The position numbers were made by a program, and so were the translations under genes. The notes below the pieces were generated by a model. The model worked only from the letters and a program-made list of their open reading frames with translations. It was not told where the DNA came from and did no database searches. Below, piece after piece: positions 1 through 8,749 of a stretch of 64,000 nucleotides of DNA (position 1 is its first letter; each line of letters opens with the position of its first letter). The DNA lies in NCBI RefSeq assembly GCF_020165495.1, contig NZ_JAIUIE010000009.1, positions 62,001 through 126,000 on the forward strand, written 5' to 3'. This stretch comes from Mesorhizobium sp. BR1-1-16 (lineage in GTDB: Bacteria; Pseudomonadota; Alphaproteobacteria; Rhizobiales; Kaistiaceae).

Positions 1-380
1 ACGAGATGCAGGCCATCGTCGGTTCAACCTCTGCCGCGATCGTCGACGCACGGCCGGCGGCTCGCTTCCGCGGCGAGGCGCCCGAGCCCCGCCCCGGCCT
101 CCGCTCCGGCCACATGCCGGGCAGCCGCAACGTGCCGGCGAGCGAGCTGATCGCGGAGGGCAGGCTGAAAAGCCCCGACACCGTCGCCGCGGTCTTTGCC
201 GCGGCCGGTATCGATCCGGCCGCGCCTGTCGTCACGACCTGCGGCTCCGGCGTCACGGCCGCGATCCTTGCCCTCGGCCTCGAGACGATCGGCGCGCAAC
301 ACGTCGCGCTCTATGACGGCTCCTGGGCCGAATGGGGCAGCCGTCCTGACGTTCCCGTGGCGACCGGCGCGGCAGAATGA
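1..380 (+). CDS. sseA: 3-mercaptopyruvate sulfurtransferase, C-terminal part (5' end outside window)
   Basis: This is the 3' end of a two-domain rhodanese-family sulfurtransferase, which moves sulfane sulfur from 3-mercaptopyruvate to thiols or cyanide in the cytoplasm. The visible part is the C-terminal catalytic rhodanese domain: the VDARPAARFRGE segment, the SGHMPGSRNVP motif, and the active-site loop CGSGVTA, whose cysteine carries the persulfide. The CGSGVTA loop is typical of mercaptopyruvate rather than thiosulfate sulfurtransferases. The reading frame is open to the first base of the window, so the ATG at 6 is internal and not the start. Its TGA overlaps the ATG of the next gene by ATGA, suggesting translational coupling with the MOSC protein. 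Confidence 0.88.
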   Translation, partial: EMQAIVGSTSAAIVDARPAARFRGEAPEPRPGLRSGHMPGSRNVPASELIAEGRLKSPDTVAAVFAAAGIDPAAPVVTTCGSGVTAAILALGLETIGAQHVALYDGSWAEWGSRPDVPVATGAAE

Positions 381-922
381 ACGGAGCCCAGATAGTTGCC
401 GTCAGCGCGAGCCCCGTCCACGCCTTCTCGAAGGATAACCGGCCATCGATCCAGCTTCTTGCCGGGCTTGGCGTCGAGGGCGACGCGCATCAGGGCGTGA
501 CCGTCAAGCACCGTTCGCGGGTTGCCGTCGATCCGAGCCAGCCCAATCTGCGGCAGGTCCATCTCGTGCATGCCGAGCTGTTCGATGAACTGGCGGAGAT
601 GGGCTTCTCGATCGGGCCCGGCGCGATCGGCGAGAACATCACGACCTCAGGCATCGACCTGCTCGCTCTGCCGCGCGGCGCGCGCCTCCATCTCGGCGAG
701 AGCGCCGAGATCGAAGTCACGGGACTGCGCAATCCCTGCGTCCAGCTCGACCAATATCGCAAGGGGCTGACGGCCGCCGTCCTCGGCCGGAACGCTGATG
801 GCCAGCTGGTGCGCAAGGCCGGCATCATGGCGATCGTCATCGCCGACGGGATGGTCCAGGCGGGCGACGCCGTCACGGTCACGCTGCCGCCACTGCCTCA
901 CATTCGGCTCGAACGCGTCTAG
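377..922 (+). CDS. MOSC domain-containing protein
   Basis: A 181-residue protein made almost entirely of one MOSC domain, the fold shared with the C-terminus of molybdenum cofactor sulfurases and YiiM-type proteins. The conserved cysteine is present in NPCVQLDQY near residue 117, and the GAIGENITTSGIDL segment near residue 76 is the usual MOSC core. Such stand-alone proteins are thought to handle sulfur or reductive chemistry on a molybdenum-cofactor-like ligand, but the substrate of this one is not known. The start overlaps the stop of the sulfurtransferase by four bases, which fits a shared sulfur-transfer role. That functional link is inferred from position only. Confidence 0.85.
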   Translation: MNGAQIVAVSASPVHAFSKDNRPSIQLLAGLGVEGDAHQGVTVKHRSRVAVDPSQPNLRQVHLVHAELFDELAEMGFSIGPGAIGENITTSGIDLLALPRGARLHLGESAEIEVTGLRNPCVQLDQYRKGLTAAVLGRNADGQLVRKAGIMAIVIADGMVQAGDAVTVTLPPLPHIRLERV

Positions 923-1056
923 TCGCCGAGCCGACCCTCCACCACCGATCTCGCCAATCCGTTCAGCAGCGGTTCATGTGCAGCGCAGCATAAGGCCTCA
1001 CACCCTCGCCGCATTCTGCCGGCGAAATATGCCGTCCGTTCGTGAAGGTCATCCGC

Positions 1057-2349
1057 ATGAAGCTCGCCTCGTTCCTGCTGCTCTCCGCCGTTCTCCCGGT
1101 CGCAACGCTCGCCTCGCTGCTGCCCGCCTATGGCGCGGCGGCTCAATCGATCGTTCTGGCACAGGCCGATGACCCGGTTGCCGCGGCGGAGAAAGCGCTC
1201 AATGCAGCGGAGAAGGCACTGTCCAATGCCGAGGAGACAGGCGGCGACATCCGTGCCGCCCGCCGTTCGGTTGCCAATGCCATGAAGTCGCTGCGCGCCG
1301 CCGAGACAGCCGCGGGCAAGACGCCGGCCGAACCGGCAGCGCCCGCGCCGGCAGCGGCGCAGCCGCCGGCAACGGAGCCCGCTGCACCCGCCACGACGAC
1401 GCCAGCACCGACCGCCGATGCACCGAAGCCCTACCAGCCGCCGAAGATCGAGCAGCCCGCGCCCCCGATACCGGCAGCGGAACCAAAGCCCGCGGCGCAG
1501 CCAAAGCCCGCCGCGCCCGCAAAGCCCGTCGCACCAGTTCCAGCACCCGCTGCCGCGCCGCCCGCGCGCCCGGCTCAGACCGCCAAGCCGTCGCGCCCGG
1601 CGCCCGAGGGCCCCGTCATCGTCCGTCGCGGCAACCTGACGGAGACGCGACAGCGCTACCCGGGCGGGGTGACCGTCATCGACCTTACCGATCGCAACAG
1701 TCGCCTCGTTCGCCGCGTCCAGATCGGGCCGGATGGCACCGAGACCGTGGTCATCGATCGCATGCGCCCGGGCGGCTATGACGAAGACCGCGCAGATTCG
1801 CCGCGCATCTATGATCCGCGCGAGGTTCCCCCGCCCCCCGGCATCGGCGGTCGCGGCGGCCTTGATGGCGGCCGGGCGAGCGAAGCCGAGATCGAGGGGG
1901 CATTACGCGGCCGTCCGGCGGCACCCGGCATGGGCGGCTACTCGATCAATGAAATCCGCCGTTCGGAGCGTCTGCGCGCCCGCGTCCAGGCGGTCGATCT
2001 AGACACGATCACCTTCGAGAGCGGATCGGCACGCGTTCCTGACGAAGAGGTCTGGAAGCTGGAGCGCATCGCGACCGCGCTTGGCCGCGTGCTCGACCGC
2101 TGGCCAAACCAGGTTTTCCTCATCGAAGGCCACACGGACGCCATCGGCACCCGGCTCGCCAACCAGGAACTTTCCGACCGGCGCGCCGCTTCGGTCGCCG
2201 GCATCCTGACCCGTTATTTCGGCATCCCGGCGCGCAGCCTCGTCACGCAGGGCTATGGCGAGGACTATCTGAAGGTGCCGACCGACGGACCTTCGCGGCA
2301 GAACCGCCGCGTGACGATCCGCAACATCACGCCGCTGCTCGGGCGCTGA
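1057..2349 (+). CDS. OmpA family protein with a proline/alanine-rich linker
   Basis: About 430 residues. An N-terminal signal peptide (MKLASFLLLSAVLPVATL, cleavage near AYGAAAQS) is followed by a short coiled-coil-like stretch (AEKALNAAEKALSNAEE), a long Ala/Pro/Lys-rich linker of roughly 100 residues, a middle segment with repeated PGG/RRV motifs, and a C-terminal OmpA peptidoglycan-binding domain (about residues 310-430, with IEGHTDAIGT and LSDRRAASVAG). It is probably an outer-membrane or periplasmic protein anchoring the envelope to peptidoglycan. A GTG at 1042 lies in frame, but the ATG at 1057 has AAGG eight bases upstream and gives a clean signal peptide. No beta-barrel domain is evident, so this is not a classical OmpA porin. 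Confidence 0.85.
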   Translation: MKLASFLLLSAVLPVATLASLLPAYGAAAQSIVLAQADDPVAAAEKALNAAEKALSNAEETGGDIRAARRSVANAMKSLRAAETAAGKTPAEPAAPAPAAAQPPATEPAAPATTTPAPTADAPKPYQPPKIEQPAPPIPAAEPKPAAQPKPAAPAKPVAPVPAPAAAPPARPAQTAKPSRPAPEGPVIVRRGNLTETRQRYPGGVTVIDLTDRNSRLVRRVQIGPDGTETVVIDRMRPGGYDEDRADSPRIYDPREVPPPPGIGGRGGLDGGRASEAEIEGALRGRPAAPGMGGYSINEIRRSERLRARVQAVDLDTITFESGSARVPDEEVWKLERIATALGRVLDRWPNQVFLIEGHTDAIGTRLANQELSDRRAASVAGILTRYFGIPARSLVTQGYGEDYLKVPTDGPSRQNRRVTIRNITPLLGR

Positions 2350-2362
2350 TCAGCTCCGCTTT

Positions 2363-2385
2363 GCCCCTCTCGTCTTGAGAGGGGC
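2363..2385. terminator. hairpin between convergent genes
   Basis: A nine-base-pair GC-rich stem (GCCCCTCTC / GAGAGGGGC) with a five-base loop lies in the 44-bp gap between the ends of the OmpA-family gene and aapP. There is no clear T-run on either side, so it would be a weak intrinsic terminator or an RNA end-stabiliser. Confidence 0.4.
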
Positions 2386-2393
2386 GATATCTC

Positions 2394-3185
2394 TCAGTGA
2401 TGCAGGATCTGGCTGAGAAACAGCTTGGTCCGCTCGTGCTGCGGATTGGTGAAGAAGGTTTCGGGCTCGTCCTGCTCGATGATCTGGCCTCCATCCATGA
2501 AGATGACGCGATTGGCGACCTGGCGCGCGAAACCCATTTCGTGCGTCACGCAGATCATCGTCATGCCTTCGAGGGCGAGACCGACCATAACGTCGAGCAC
2601 TTCCTTGATCATCTCGGGATCGAGCGCGGAGGTCGGCTCATCGAACAGCATCACGCGCGGGTTCATGCACAGCGAGCGGGCAATGGCGACGCGCTGCTGC
2701 TGACCGCCCGAAAGCTGGCCAGGATATTTGCTTGCCTGCTCGGGGATCTTGACGCGCGTCAGATAGTGCATCGCGACCTCCTCCGCTTCCCGCTTCGGCA
2801 TCTTGCGGACATGCATCGGCGCGAGCGTGCAGTTTTCGAGGATGGTCAGATGCGGGAAGAGATTGAAGTGCTGGAACACCATGCCGACTTCACGCCGCAC
2901 CTCGTCGATCTTCCTCAGATCGTTGGTGAGCTCGATCTGGTCGACGATGATCTTGCCCTTCTGATGCTCCTCGAGGCGGTTGATGCAGCGGATGAGCGTG
3001 GACTTGCCCGATCCTGAAGGACCGGCAATGACGATCCGTTCGCCGCGCATGACCTTCAGGTTGATATCGCGCAGCACATGGAACTCGCCGAACCATTTGT
3101 TGACGTCGATCATCTCGAGGGCAACGTCCGTCGACGAGACCTTGAGCGTGATCGGCGGTTCGGCAGCAGCAATCGCTTCGGTCAT
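2394..3185 (-). CDS. aapP: General L-amino acid ABC transporter, ATP-binding protein AapP
   Basis: A 263-residue ATPase of the polar amino-acid uptake family, providing the energy for the AapQM permease at the inner membrane. It shows Walker [10 protein letters not shown] (about residues 55-63), the signature [13 protein letters not shown], Walker B with [10 protein letters not shown], and the switch histidine in CVTHEMGFA. The frame is open further upstream, but the ATG at 3185 gives the family-typical N-terminus, and the longer reading would run into aapM. It is the last gene of the minus-strand order aapJ-aapQ-aapM-aapP, 16 bp after aapM. In rhizobia this system takes up a broad range of L-amino acids. 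Confidence 0.93.
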   Translation of the reverse strand: MTEAIAAAEPPITLKVSSTDVALEMIDVNKWFGEFHVLRDINLKVMRGERIVIAGPSGSGKSTLIRCINRLEEHQKGKIIVDQIELTNDLRKIDEVRREVGMVFQHFNLFPHLTILENCTLAPMHVRKMPKREAEEVAMHYLTRVKIPEQASKYPGQLSGGQQQRVAIARSLCMNPRVMLFDEPTSALDPEMIKEVLDVMVGLALEGMTMICVTHEMGFARQVANRVIFMDGGQIIEQDEPETFFTNPQHERTKLFLSQILHH

Positions 3186-3201
3186 GACATCCCCTTCGAA
3201 T

Positions 3202-4542
3202 CTATCCACGGTGGCTTCTGTCGAGCCGCCTTTCGGTAAACGCAGCGTAGCGTGACATGGAGAAGCAGAACGCCCAGAACACCAACGCCGCAAAAATATA
3301 GCCTGTGATGCCGGTGACCGGCGACGCCCATTTGGCGTCATTGGCCGAGGCCTGGATCTGCCCGAGCAGATCGAACAGACCGATGATCGCGACCAGCGTC
3401 GTGTCCTTGAACAGCGAGATGAACGAGCCGACGATGCCCGGAATGACCACGCGCAGCGCCTGCGGCAGGATGATCAGGCGCATCCGCTGCCAGTAGCTGA
3501 GGCCGATCGCCATCGCGCCTTCATATTGGCCGCGCGGGATCGCCTGCAGACCGCCGCGGATCACCTCGGCCATATAGGCGGCCTGGAACAGCGCGACGCC
3601 GATCAGCGCGCGCAGCAGTTTGTCGAAGGTCACGCCCTCGGGCAGGAACAGCGGCAGCATCACCGAGGCCATGAACAGGACCGTGATGAGCGGCACGCCG
3701 CGACACACCTCGATGAAGGTCACCGATGCCACCCGGACGACCGGCATCTTCGAGCGCCGCCCCAGCGCCAGCAGGACCCCGAGCGGCAATGACGCGACCA
3801 TGCCGGTCACCGCGACGACCAACGTCACCAGGAGCCCGCCCCAATTGGCTGTCTCGACCGGGACAAGTCCGAAATCGGCGCCGGCGACAAGAAAGATGAA
3901 GGCGAGCCCGCCAAGGAAAATGCCGATCGGGGCGGCCGATTGGGCCGTCCTCAACCCAAGAAGCCGGGCGCCGAGCCCCGCCAGCAGGACGACCGCGAAG
4001 GACAGAAGCGCGAATTCAAGCGCGAAGCGAACCGGCCCCGGCGCGACAATGTCGTCCGGAAGGAACCGCCCGCGAAGGCGAAGATGGCCGCCGGTGAGGA
4101 GGACGAACGAGGCCAGCGGATAGATCGTCAGGAGGAACAGCGCGTTGAGCCGCTTGAACGGCGCGCGCGGGATAAGCATCGGCACCATCGCCACGGCCAG
4201 CATCAGGAACACGATGTCGACGCGCCAGCGCTGGTCGATCGGATAGCGGCCATAGATGAACTGCGGCAGATAGGCCTTCACATAGGCCCAGCAGGCGCCG
4301 CTCGCCTGCGCGCAGGCGGCGCGATCATCGCCGGTCCAGACCGCATCGATGATGGTGAAGCGGATGACCGGAACGAGGCACCAGACGATAAACAGCGCCG
4401 CAACGATCGTCAGCACGCTGTTGATCGGAGTTGAGAACAGGTTCTTCCTGGCCCAGCCGATCGGGCCGATCATGTTCGGCGGCGCCTTTTGCGGGCCGAC
4501 CATCTCGTCGCGGACAAAAGCGGTTGAGGCCATCGTGCTCAT
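3202..4542 (-). CDS. aapM: General L-amino acid ABC transporter permease AapM
   Basis: A 446-residue inner-membrane permease with about eight hydrophobic segments. The C-terminal part carries the HisM-type permease domain, including the EAA-like loop near [22 protein letters not shown] that docks the ATPase. The long N-terminal half with additional membrane spans is characteristic of the Aap/Bzt family and longer than in simple HisMQ transporters. It should pair with AapQ to form the channel. A GAGG ribosome-binding site sits six bases before the ATG. It follows aapQ by 7 bp and precedes aapP by 16 bp, so the three are clearly one operon. Confidence 0.93.
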   Translation of the reverse strand: MSTMASTAFVRDEMVGPQKAPPNMIGPIGWARKNLFSTPINSVLTIVAALFIVWCLVPVIRFTIIDAVWTGDDRAACAQASGACWAYVKAYLPQFIYGRYPIDQRWRVDIVFLMLAVAMVPMLIPRAPFKRLNALFLLTIYPLASFVLLTGGHLRLRGRFLPDDIVAPGPVRFALEFALLSFAVVLLAGLGARLLGLRTAQSAAPIGIFLGGLAFIFLVAGADFGLVPVETANWGGLLVTLVVAVTGMVASLPLGVLLALGRRSKMPVVRVASVTFIEVCRGVPLITVLFMASVMLPLFLPEGVTFDKLLRALIGVALFQAAYMAEVIRGGLQAIPRGQYEGAMAIGLSYWQRMRLIILPQALRVVIPGIVGSFISLFKDTTLVAIIGLFDLLGQIQASANDAKWASPVTGITGYIFAALVFWAFCFSMSRYAAFTERRLDRSHRG

Positions 4543-4549
4543 CGGCGCC

Positions 4550-5767
4550 TCACCGTTCCACCAGCGCGACGCGCCGGTTCCAGATATTCATCACGAGCGA
4601 GGTGAGTAGGCTGAGGCCGAGATAGAAGATCATCCAGATGCTGACCATCTCCACCGCCTGGCCGGTCTGGTTCAAGACCGTGCCGCCGACCGAGACGAGA
4701 TCGGGATAGGCGACGGCGACCGCGAGCGACGAGTTCTTGGTGAGGTTCAGATACTGGTTTGTGAGCGGAGGAATGATCACTCGCATCGCCTGGGGGATCA
4801 CGACATAACGCAGCGTCTGCCCATTGCGCAAACCAAGCGAATGCGCCGCTTCCGATTGTCCCTTTCCGACGGCGCTGATACCGGCACGCACCGTCTCGGC
4901 GATATAGGCGGCGGTATAGAGCGAGAGCGCCAGCAGTAGGCCGAAGAATTCGGGAATGACCGTCATGCCCGAGCCGGCTTGGAAGCCGCGCCTCAGGATG
5001 GGGCCCTGGTCATTGAAGACCGGCACATCAAACGAGATCGGCCGACCCAACGCGAAGAAGGCGACAAGCGGCAGCCCGACGATCAGCGCAGCGCCGATCC
5101 AGCCGGCTGGCGGCGCCTGGCCGGTGGCCTCCTGCCGTTTGCGGCCCCAGCGGCCGACGAGCAGCGCGGCGATGATGCCGACAATGAGTGCGATGCCGAC
5201 CGTGCCAGCGCCATCGGCGAAGACCGGCCGGGGGACATGCAGACCGCCGATATTGATGTGGAAGATGCCGAGAAACGTCCATTTCTCGCGCATGCCAGGC
5301 ACGGAGCGCAGCACCGCGAAATACCAGAAGAAGAGCTGCAGCAGCAGCGGGATATTGCGCAGGATCTCGATATAGGCCGTCGCGATCCGCGATATCAGCC
5401 AATTGGACGAGAGCCTCGCCACGCCGATGATGAAGCCGAGGATCGTCGCGATCAGGATGCCGAGACCTGCGACCAGCAGCGTGTTGAGGAGGCCGACCAG
5501 CAGCGCGCGGCCGTAGGAGCTCGCCTCGGTATAGTCGACCAGCTTCTGGACGATGCCGAAGCCTGCCGTGCGATCGAGAAAGCCATAACCCGCGGCGATA
5601 TTGGCCCGCTGCAGATTGCGGGCGGTGTTGTCGGCGATGTCCCAGGCGAACCAGACAAGCGCCACCACGAACGCGATCTGGAACACCAGGCCCCGCACGG
5701 CCGGGTTGTTGATGAAAGCGGCGGCGCGACCTCCAAAGGATCGAGCCCCGATATCCCCTGCTGCCAT
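4550..5767 (-). CDS. aapQ: General L-amino acid ABC transporter permease AapQ
   Basis: A 405-residue inner-membrane permease, the partner of AapM. Features are an N-terminal membrane span (VFQIAFVVALVWFAWDI), a periplasmic insertion, and a C-terminal HisM/Q domain with the ATPase-docking EAA loop around YVVIPQAMRVIIPPLTNQYLNLTKNSSLA. Length and architecture match AapQ/BztB-type permeases. It lies 135 bp downstream of aapJ, a gap holding a possible hairpin, and 7 bp upstream of aapM. This layout is usual where the binding protein is made in excess over the membrane subunits. Confidence 0.92.
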   Translation of the reverse strand: MAAGDIGARSFGGRAAAFINNPAVRGLVFQIAFVVALVWFAWDIADNTARNLQRANIAAGYGFLDRTAGFGIVQKLVDYTEASSYGRALLVGLLNTLLVAGLGILIATILGFIIGVARLSSNWLISRIATAYIEILRNIPLLLQLFFWYFAVLRSVPGMREKWTFLGIFHINIGGLHVPRPVFADGAGTVGIALIVGIIAALLVGRWGRKRQEATGQAPPAGWIGAALIVGLPLVAFFALGRPISFDVPVFNDQGPILRRGFQAGSGMTVIPEFFGLLLALSLYTAAYIAETVRAGISAVGKGQSEAAHSLGLRNGQTLRYVVIPQAMRVIIPPLTNQYLNLTKNSSLAVAVAYPDLVSVGGTVLNQTGQAVEMVSIWMIFYLGLSLLTSLVMNIWNRRVALVER

Positions 5768-5859
5768 ATCCCCTCGTCATCCGGCGTTTCGCCGGTCAGA
5801 TGCGCGGTTGGCCTGCTTCACTCTCCGGATCTTGGCGCCCGGTCGGCAACGCGGCGGTC

Positions 5860-5885
5860 GCCGCGGACGGAAAACCGCCCGCGGC
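5860..5885 (-). repeat. inverted repeat in the aapJ-aapQ intergenic gap
   Basis: A seven-base inverted repeat (GCCGCGG / CCGCGGC) with a 12-base loop lies just beyond the aapJ stop codon and before aapQ. Hairpins at this place often protect the binding-protein mRNA and reduce expression of the distal genes. No T-run follows, so the role is inferred. Confidence 0.35.
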
Positions 5886-5902
5886 CATTCGCAATCGAAA
5901 GA

Positions 5903-6922
5903 CTAGCGGATCGGCGGCGCGTACTGGATGCCGCCCTTCGACCAGAGATTGTTGAGCCCACGCGCGATGCCGAGCTTCGTCGACGGCCCGACATTGGCGT
6001 CGAATATCTCGCCGTAATTGCCGACGCCCTTGATGACGTTGTAGGCCCAGTCATTCGTCAGACCGATGCCGGTTCCGAAATCGCCTTCGACGCCGACGAA
6101 GCGCTTGATCTCAGGATTGTCGGAGGTCTTCTTCTCGTCGATGTTCGCCTTGGTCAGGCCGAGTTCCTCGGCATTGATCAGCGCGAACAGCGTCCACTTC
6201 ACGACCGTGAACCACTTGTCATCGCCCTGGCGCACGGCCGGTCCGAGCGGCTCCTTGGAGATGATCTCGGGCAGGATCATATGGTCGTCGGGATTGGTGA
6301 GCTTCAGACGCTCGGCGTAGAGGCCGGAGGCGTCGGTCGTATAGGCGTCGCAGCGGCCGGCCTCATAGGCCTGCAGCACTTCTTCGTTCTTCTCGAAGGC
6401 GACGACCTCATAAGGCATGTTGTGCGAGCGGAAATAGTCGGCAAGGTTGAGCTCTGTCGTGGTCCCGGTCTGCGTGCAGACCTTGGCGCCCGAGAGCTCG
6501 AGCGCCGACGAGACGCCGAGCGACTTGCGGACCATGAAGCCCTGACCGTCGTAATAATTGACGCCGACGAACATCAGCCCAAGCGACGAATCGCGCGACA
6601 TGGTCCAGGTCGTGTTGCGCGACAGCAGATCGACTTCGCCGGACTGAAGCGCGGTAAACCGCTCCTTGGCGTTCAACGGACTGAACTTGACCTTGGTCGG
6701 ATCGCCGAAGATCGCCGAAGCGACCGCGCGGCAGAAGGACACGTCGAGGCCGCTCCACTCGCCCTTTTCGTCAGCGATACCAAAGCCGATCAGGCTCGGA
6801 TTGACGCCGCACTGCACGAAGCCCTTGGCCTTCACGTCCTCGAGCGTTCCAGCGCTGGCGGCTGAGATGCCTGCCGTCGCCAACGCGGCGCCAGCGATGA
6901 TCGATGCGATTAGTTTCTTCAT
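5903..6922 (-). CDS. aapJ: General L-amino acid ABC transporter substrate-binding protein AapJ
   Basis: A 339-residue periplasmic amino-acid-binding protein. The first 25 residues are a typical Sec signal peptide (MKKLIASIIAGAALATAGIS, then AASAG). The mature part shows SBP family 3 features: LEDVKAKGFVQCGVNPSLIGF, GLDVSFCRAVASAIFGD and the AKVCTQTGTTTELNLADY ligand-cleft region. Length (about 340) matches AapJ/BztA rather than the shorter HisJ-type proteins. A GAGGG site lies upstream of the ATG. It is the first gene of the aap operon, and its promoter region is shared divergently with metC. Confidence 0.93.
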   Translation of the reverse strand: MKKLIASIIAGAALATAGISAASAGTLEDVKAKGFVQCGVNPSLIGFGIADEKGEWSGLDVSFCRAVASAIFGDPTKVKFSPLNAKERFTALQSGEVDLLSRNTTWTMSRDSSLGLMFVGVNYYDGQGFMVRKSLGVSSALELSGAKVCTQTGTTTELNLADYFRSHNMPYEVVAFEKNEEVLQAYEAGRCDAYTTDASGLYAERLKLTNPDDHMILPEIISKEPLGPAVRQGDDKWFTVVKWTLFALINAEELGLTKANIDEKKTSDNPEIKRFVGVEGDFGTGIGLTNDWAYNVIKGVGNYGEIFDANVGPSTKLGIARGLNNLWSKGGIQYAPPIR

Positions 6923-7237
6923 TTTCTGCAGCCCTCTGTCGTTGTCGGATCATCCCATGCCGCATGATTGGCATGTCCTGCCGGATGGCTTTCAAACTCC
7001 GTGAGTACGGGCCAGAGCCCCTCAATCCCGGCGCTTCTGACGTCGCCGCGCCGACTATCGCGCGCTCGCCAAACCGTTGCGGCACGCCACCGGAAACGCT
7101 CCGACGACGTTTGACCGGACCATCTCAGGCGATTATGGCAGGCAGGTCAAGGGGCGAGCGCCGCACCTGACAGCAAATGCGCACATTGATGCGGCATGAT
7201 GATTTTAGCGCCAGCGTTGCGCTTGAAGGAGAGCAGA
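6923..7237. other. intergenic region between divergent aapJ and metC
   Basis: About 315 bases without a supportable gene. It must hold the promoters of the aap operon (leftward) and of metC (rightward). I looked for a SAM-type riboswitch ahead of metC and could not recognise one. A possible sigma-70 promoter is listed separately. Confidence 0.5.
7111..7139 (+). promoter_or_regulatory. candidate promoter for metC
   Basis: TTGACC at 7111-7116, a 17-base spacer and TATGGC at 7134-7139 resemble a housekeeping promoter. It would give a leader of about 90 bases before the metC start. This is judged by eye only. Confidence 0.3.
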
Positions 7238-8416
7238 ATGGCGGATGGCAATGACAACGGCCGCGAAAAGCGCCCGCTGACTCGGCTGGCGCAAGGGGGA
7301 CGCAGCCGATCGATCACGGGCGCCTTCGTCAATCCGCCGGTTGTCCATGCCTCGACCGTCCTGTTTCCCGATGTCGAGACGATGCGTCCGGGCGGCCAGC
7401 CCTACACATATGGCCGAACCGGAACGCCAACGACCGAAGCGCTTGAATCCGCGATGACGGAACTCGAAGGCGCGGCCGGCACCGTTCTCTGTCCCTCCGG
7501 CCTTTCCGCGATCTCGACGGCGCTTTTCGCGGTGCTCGGTAGCGGCGATCATCTTCTGATGGCCGACAACGTCTATGATCCGGCCCGCACTTTCGCCGAC
7601 ACGGTGCTGTCGAGGTTCGGCGTCGAGACTACCTTCTTCGATCCGCAGATCGGCGGCGGCATCGCAGCGCTGATGCGCGACACCACCCGCGCCGTCTATG
7701 TCGAAACCCCCGGCTCGCTGACCTTCGAGTTGACCGACATTCCGGCGATGGCGGCAGCAGCGCATGATAATGGCGCGCTCCTCATTGCCGACAACACCTG
7801 GGCGACGCCCTTCTATTGCAAGCCGCTGGCGCTCGGCGCCGACATCAGTCTGCTCGCCGCGACGAAATATATCGGCGGCCATTCAGACCTTATGCTCGGC
7901 ACCGTCTCGGCCGCACCGTCCGCCTATGCCCGCCTCCGCTCGACCTATCTCGCGCTCGGTCTCTGTGTAGGCCCGGACGACATCTTTCTCGGCCTGCGCG
8001 GCCTCAGAACGCTTGGTGTGCGCCTCAATCATCACATGCGCTCAGGCCTTGCCGTCGCTCGCCATCTCGACGGACGCCCGGAGGTTGCGCGTGTGCTGCA
8101 TCCCGGCCTTTCTGGACATCCAGGCCATGCGCTTTGGCAGCGCGACATGACCGGCGCCTCGGGCCTGTTCGGCGTCGTGATGGATGGCTGGAGCCAGGAC
8201 AAGGCGACGGCCTTCCTGGAAGCGCTACAGATCTTCGGCCTCGGCTATTCCTGGGGCGGCTTTGAGAGCCTCGCAATTCCCGCGCGCCTGCGCCGCTCGG
8301 CAACCGACTGGCAGGCGACGGGTCCGCTGATCCGCCTGCATGTCGGTCTCGAGGACACCGAGGATCTCATCGCCGATCTCGACGCGGCCTTCGAGCGGGT
8401 CGGCAATCTCGCCTGA
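7238..8416 (+). CDS. metC: Cystathionine beta-lyase (PLP-dependent)
   Basis: A 392-residue enzyme of the Cys/Met-metabolism PLP family, predicted to cleave cystathionine to homocysteine, pyruvate and ammonia in the cytoplasm. The PLP lysine is K210 in the LLAATKYIGGHSDLMLG motif. Other family signatures are YTYGRTGTPT near residue 56 and the PSGLSAIS phosphate-binding loop near residue 87. The first in-frame ATG is at 7196, but the ATG at 7238 is chosen because AAGGAGAG lies directly upstream. It stands alone and divergent from aapJ. Distinguishing MetC from related gamma-lyases by sequence alone is imperfect; length and motifs favour MetC. Confidence 0.87.
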   Translation: MADGNDNGREKRPLTRLAQGGRSRSITGAFVNPPVVHASTVLFPDVETMRPGGQPYTYGRTGTPTTEALESAMTELEGAAGTVLCPSGLSAISTALFAVLGSGDHLLMADNVYDPARTFADTVLSRFGVETTFFDPQIGGGIAALMRDTTRAVYVETPGSLTFELTDIPAMAAAAHDNGALLIADNTWATPFYCKPLALGADISLLAATKYIGGHSDLMLGTVSAAPSAYARLRSTYLALGLCVGPDDIFLGLRGLRTLGVRLNHHMRSGLAVARHLDGRPEVARVLHPGLSGHPGHALWQRDMTGASGLFGVVMDGWSQDKATAFLEALQIFGLGYSWGGFESLAIPARLRRSATDWQATGPLIRLHVGLEDTEDLIADLDAAFERVGNLA

Positions 8417-8422
8417 CGGCGA

Positions 8423-8749
8423 TCAGCCGACAGCCGCCTCGCGCTTTTCGCGGCGGATGAACCAGACATTGCGGAAATAGATGAAGAGGCCGCCGGCCTG
8501 GCCGGCGATGAAAACCGGGTCCTTGCGATAGATCGCATAGACCAGCAGCAGCGCGCCGCCGAGGATCGAGAAGGTCCAGAAGGCAGCCGGCACGACGCTG
8601 CGTCGCGCCCGCTCGCTCGCGACCCACTGCACGACGAAGCGCATCGTGAACAGGATCTGCGCCGCGAACCCGAGCAGCACCCACCAGTCGAGCTGCTGCA
8701 CGAACACGGCATGCAGCCAGCCGCCAAGCGCATTGAACATATCAACCAT
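8423..8749 (-). CDS. Small membrane protein with lipid-A-disaccharide synthase N-terminal (LAB_N) domain
   Basis: A 108-residue protein consisting of one LAB_N domain, the short membrane module found at the N-terminus of some LpxB proteins and as free-standing genes. It has about three hydrophobic segments (VLLGFAAQILFTMRF, AAFWTFSILGGALLLVYAIY, FIAGQAGGLFIYFRN) and the typical RFVVQWVASER and IYFRN motifs. It overlaps the end of the GT2 gene by 8 bp, with GGAG about nine bases before the ATG at 8749. An ATG at 8740 is an alternative. As last gene of a coupled operon with GT2, PAP2 and GT39 genes it probably helps lipid-linked sugar handling or lipid A modification; its exact biochemistry is not established. 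Confidence 0.82.
   Translation of the reverse strand: MVDMFNALGGWLHAVFVQQLDWWVLLGFAAQILFTMRFVVQWVASERARRSVVPAAFWTFSILGGALLLVYAIYRKDPVFIAGQAGGLFIYFRNVWFIRREKREAAVG

Noticed and set aside
4979-6865. Long open frame on the plus strand opposite aapQ and aapJ
   Set aside because: It mirrors well-conserved aapQ/aapJ on the minus strand, is rich in Arg/Asp/His without any fold signature, and has no ribosome-binding site. It is a high-GC antisense artefact.
7140-7237. Possible SAM-II riboswitch before metC
   Set aside because: A small AGCGC/GCGCT hairpin exists at about 7206-7224, but the conserved SAM-II core and pseudoknot could not be found.
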